The position numbers and the translations under genes are program-made. Below are positions 60,481 to 64,000 of a DNA stretch of 64,000 nt, piece after piece. Below the pieces are notes generated by a model that searched no databases, had not been told where the DNA came from, and saw only the letters and a program-made list of their open reading frames with translations. Source of the DNA: Eucalyptus grandis. Its lineage: Eukaryota > Streptophyta > Magnoliopsida > Myrtales > Myrtaceae. Every line of letters begins with the position of its first letter. Positions within the stretch are counted from its first letter, which is position 1. The stretch is taken from the NCBI RefSeq assembly GCF_016545825.1, contig NC_052619.1, positions 30,109,803 to 30,173,802 on the forward strand. The letters run 5' to 3'.

Positions 60481-61975
60481 CAATTTGTTGGCTTAGAACA
60501 ATATAATGACATAAGAAAAAAACATGTCTAGATCTCCTTGTTGATAAGGAATTTGTTAGCACAAGTAAGGCCACATACGGAGGTCTTGTTGGGTACGAAG
60601 AGGAGATGAATACTAACCTCCAGTGAACATTTTAAAGGAGATATACAAGGGATTCGAACAGGAGGGACCAATTGTGGATTGGTATCACTTGATTTAGACT
60701 AGTGGAATTAGCGAGCATAACTTTATCCATTAGTTTGTTTGTAAAGATAGTCTACCAACGACAGTAGTCATATCACGATGGTTGTATTAAGTTGATACTA
60801 AATGTTGTTTCTATAGGATTGCTACATAAGACAATAACCTTGTATTCTTAGTGAACCTGAACTAGTAGTATATGACACAATATCCTCGAACAAAATGGGA
60901 TTTGGCGTTTTGCAGGATGTTGGAATTTTGAACTTCAATGGATGATCAAGTCCACCAATGGCAAAAACTTGGAGGTGAGGCTCCTCAAGCTGTCTTCCTT
61001 AGCAATGAGTATTTGCACGGAATGCAACCATAGATGGTTTTGAAACAAGTAAATTGAGGCTCATCTTCTATTCGCTAGGATTCACAAAGTTGTAAGGGGT
61101 AGACATCACTCTACCAACATTGTACGCCTCCACAAGCAAATGTTTTATCAGTTGTTGTATGGAGACTTCCTTCCTCCAACTTTTCACATAATTAGTCTTT
61201 AAATAATGCAAAGGAATGCCCCTAAGCTTTGTACCTCATCTAATGATACTCACATATTTACACCAAAAAAAAAAAAATTAAAGGAGATCGACGGAACTCC
61301 TTAAACTATGAGAGCCATCTTTCTAGGAATTTGCTCAAGATTTTTTTTAGATGGTTACAATGGTTTGACATCAATAACATCACAATGGAGGCAATTCTTT
61401 TTATGATGCAAACCGCTTGAACCCCGTCACTCAAGTCCTGCTACGGGATTTTAGACTAAATTGATTTCCATTTATAACAATCGATGTACGAAAATTTGAG
61501 ATTCTCTTGTTAATATAAATTATTGTCCTATTTGAATGGTACTCCTATCCTAATTTTTGTAAGATAACCACGGTAAGTCTCGAAATTCATGCTCAAAGTG
61601 CAATTGAGTTGTCTAACATTTCATTTAAAAAATAGTCTTAAATGCTTATTAACATGCGAAGACTTCTTGCCCACACTAAAGTCGGACACTCTTAGCATAT
61701 ATATTATCTTTTCATCTGTCTATGGTGACGCGGTAGTTGAGAGCTTGAAATGAGAAGCAAAATTTATATATTGAAATAAATGCACTGGAAGTCCTAAAAT
61801 TAATCACGAAATGCGATTAGCTTCTAAAACTTTCAAAATGTGCAATCAAGAGCTACAACTTGTTAAATTAATACAATCAAATCATTTTATTAACACTATC
61901 AATTTGACTAATGGAAAATGCAAACATATTATTATTTCTATTTCTTTTCCTACATGGCATTTATTTTTATTTTTA
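60481..61975. other. Gene-free stretch
   Basis: Fragments such as 60850-61200 have a retroelement-like look (text reading toward a copia-type tail) but no motif I can defend. No host exon recognised. Confidence 0.35.
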
Positions 61976-62064
<89 letters not shown>

Positions 62065-62105
62065 TTCAATCTAAAATTAGATAAAATAAAATAAAATAAA
62101 ATAAT
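61950..62105. repeat. (ATT)n microsatellite with (ATTTTT)n and (AAAAT)n edges
   Basis: About 28 uninterrupted ATT units (about 61980-62063) follow TTTATTTTTATTTTTATT and are followed by ATAAAATAAAATAAAATAA. The poly-Leu ORF across it is an artefact. Confidence 0.97.
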
Positions 62106-62694
62106 GATAATTAAAAAAAAAAGCTAATAAAGAAAGTCCCCCAAGCCCTTGCCAATGAGCCACTGCTGCTCATCATTGAAAAGGGATGATGGAGGCTGCC
62201 GGTGCAGGTAAGGTCTTTGCTTGCCCTAGGCCAAGGCTTGCTCGCCCGGTTCAGCACAAAGAATCTTCCATTGAAACTAAAGCTCCAAAGCAAAGCAAAA
62301 GCATCTTCCATTAAAACACCTCAGGGTCCAAGCTTGATGCAGCGCTAGTGCCTGCCCATCAGTTATCCCTGAATGATTTAGGCGACAAAGAAGGAGACAA
62401 ATTAGGCAAAAAAAAAAAAAATTTATAAAAGGTATGAACAAGGGGAACAAAATTATTCGATGGAACCTGATGGTGCTATTGGTCCTCCAGCAAATATGGT
62501 GAGGGATGAAGTGCCAAATACTATAGGTGCCAAAACTTGGCGTAGGGACATTTAAATGCTAAAAATTTCAAAAAGTACATTTAAGTATCAAAATCAAAGA
62601 AGAATGGAACATTTAAGACCATTATATTCCCAAGAATAATTTAAGTTAAGAAATAATTCTTTTTAATTGTAATCTCTGAACATATTTCTAAGTA

Positions 62695-63425
62695 TTTGAA
62701 GGCCTTGGTAATTGCCCAAAATTTTTATTCCCACGATAAAGTTGTTTTTGGCACCGCTCTCAAAATTTCTAATCCAAACCTTTTTCTTTTAATTTTTTAA
62801 ATAATTTTATTACTTTTTTTCTTTTTCCTTTTCTTCTTCAACCTTTGGTTGGCCGTCACTCTTAGGACGATTGGTGACTAGCCAGGTCGTGCCTCGTCGG
62901 CTAAGCCTTGCCAAAAGCTAGGTGAGGTTAAGCTCATCCAACCGCTGGCGAAGCTTGACCTTGCCCAACCAAGGCTCTTGGCTAGCCTTACTCGGCTAGG
63001 TGAGGCTTGCTAGTGGCCAAGGGAGGCCCACTTGGCCACTAGCAAGGCTCAGCCCTACCTAGATCTAGCCAGGCCAAGCCTTGCCGATGGTTACGCTAGC
63101 CTTCGGCAAGCTCATAGGACTTCACCTAGTCGATCGTTGGCGACTAGTTGTGGTAGAAGGCGGCGGTGGAGGTAGTGAAAGAAGAAGAGAGAAGAAGAAA
63201 AGAAGAAGAAAAAAGAAAAAAAAAAAAGAAATTTGAGATAACTTGATTCGAGAATTATTCTCGATAGCGAGAATCAACTTTTTTCTTACTTCTTGATTCC
63301 ATTCCAAATCTATATCTAGGAACAAAAAATTTATCAAACGGATCTTTGTTCTTTTTTTTTTTTTGTTCCTTGCGACAAAGAATAGAATCAGGTACTATTT
63401 GACCAGTTGCCAAACATATCCTTAA
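62695..63425. mobile_element. Probable TIR element with the shared GC-type core
   Basis: Left flank text CCTTGGTAATTGCCCAAAAT and right text ACCAGTTGCCAAACATATCC may be worn inverted ends. The interior has the same layout as the elements at 11916-13668: T-rich tract, CTTTTCTTCTTCAACC, a core with GGTGAGGCTTGC and TAGATCTAGCCAGGCCAAGCC, an AAGAAGAAG run, then GAATTATTCTCG...TTGATTCC. The remaining parts (62106-62694 and 63426-64000) hold no recognised gene; 63570-64000 has a further GC-richer patch. Confidence 0.4.
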
Positions 63426-64000
63426 GTTCCAACGGTAAGAAATTCCAGCCAAACAACCGACGTAACATTTTTTTAGCAAGATAAGTACGAAACAATGTCG
63501 TTTAGACGCAAACATGGCCCCAAAATTGAATTTTAATATAAACATTAATTACAAAAAAAAAAAAAGTTCTACAATAGCATTTGGTGAGGGCTCACATAGG
63601 CCTCGTCAATGCCACCCCACCATCACCGAGAAGGACCAACAAAGGTGGGGCAAGGGTTGGTTGAGTTGGCTGGGCAATGGTCGGCAACCTTGGCCGCCCT
63701 TGCCTCGCCATAGCTAACGAAGAGAGGAAGAGGGAGAGAGAGACCATTTTGTTCTAGATGATGGATTTGAGCTGTTGCAAGGTTCTGCAAGGATGAGAGA
63801 GAACCAAAATCCTAAAACAATAGTACAAATAGAGGAGACGCACCAATTTGGGTGAGGGTTGTCAACCATCACCTAAGGCTAGTGATGCTCACCCATCCAA
63901 AGCGAGTGCCTTGCCTGAGGCCTATTGGCCCTTGCTTGGGGTCGATGACTACTGACCCTTTTCGGTGAAGGGCAGTGGCGGTAGTTGACCAGAGAGGCCT

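Noticed and set aside
1..64000. A new multi-gene system, such as a metabolic cluster around ACC synthase
   Set aside because: The supported genes (PRCP, ACC synthase, PPR, DUF7795-like) have unrelated roles and are separated by ordinary repeat DNA; nothing ties them together.

Overview
The window looks like nuclear DNA of a eudicot, probably a woody plant. It is AT-rich, has long intergenic stretches full of transposable elements, and holds multi-exon genes with standard GT/AG introns whose products resemble land-plant families. The GC-rich cores of several small TIR elements remind me of Myrtales genomes, but that is an impression and I cannot name the species. There is no bacterial-type organisation, no CRISPR and no operon.

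Five gene loci can be supported. (1) The last exon of a lysosomal Pro-X carboxypeptidase (PRCP) lies at 943-1115; the rest is left of the window. (2) A type-2-like 1-aminocyclopropane-1-carboxylate (ACC) synthase gene occupies 13.9-16.0 kb, and its C-terminal regulatory tail is stranded at 25.6-25.8 kb. (3) A complete ten-exon PRCP paralogue of 527 codons occupies 32068-37513. (4) An intact 677-residue mitochondrial-type PPR protein gene lies at 45080-47113. (5) A six-exon minus-strand gene for a 243-residue conserved plant protein of unknown function (DUF7795-like) occupies 48952-52924. There is also a dead mTERF4-like fragment near 31 kb. The genes are unrelated neighbours and do not form a pathway.

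Layout. 0.5-8.6 kb and 36.9-44.2 kb are two copies of one segmental duplication, each starting at the 3' end of a PRCP gene and each broken by its own private insertions. 8.6-13.7 kb holds LTR-like sequence, a 33-bp tandem array and two head-to-tail PIF/Harbinger-like elements just upstream of the ACC synthase gene. 16.0-25.6 kb is a nest inside the last ACC synthase exon: a decayed antisense Ty1/copia element, then a Mutator-like element containing a 3.5-kb solo LTR. 25.8-32 kb is gene-poor, with a SINE, an LTR remnant and the mTERF fragment. 38.7-41.1 kb is a 5'-truncated LINE. 53.8-64 kb has no recognised gene but contains a TRIM retroelement, a ~170-bp satellite split by a MITE with a perfect 9-bp target-site duplication, a ~273-bp tandem array, microsatellites and more TIR elements.

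The most interesting object is the ACC synthase locus. Two mobile elements inserted within a few bases of each other between the catalytic domain and the ETO1-target (TOE) tail, and the LTR supplies a new stop codon. I did not find a convincing new multi-gene system. Exon boundaries were assigned by eye from frame, splice sites and family resemblance, without any database search.
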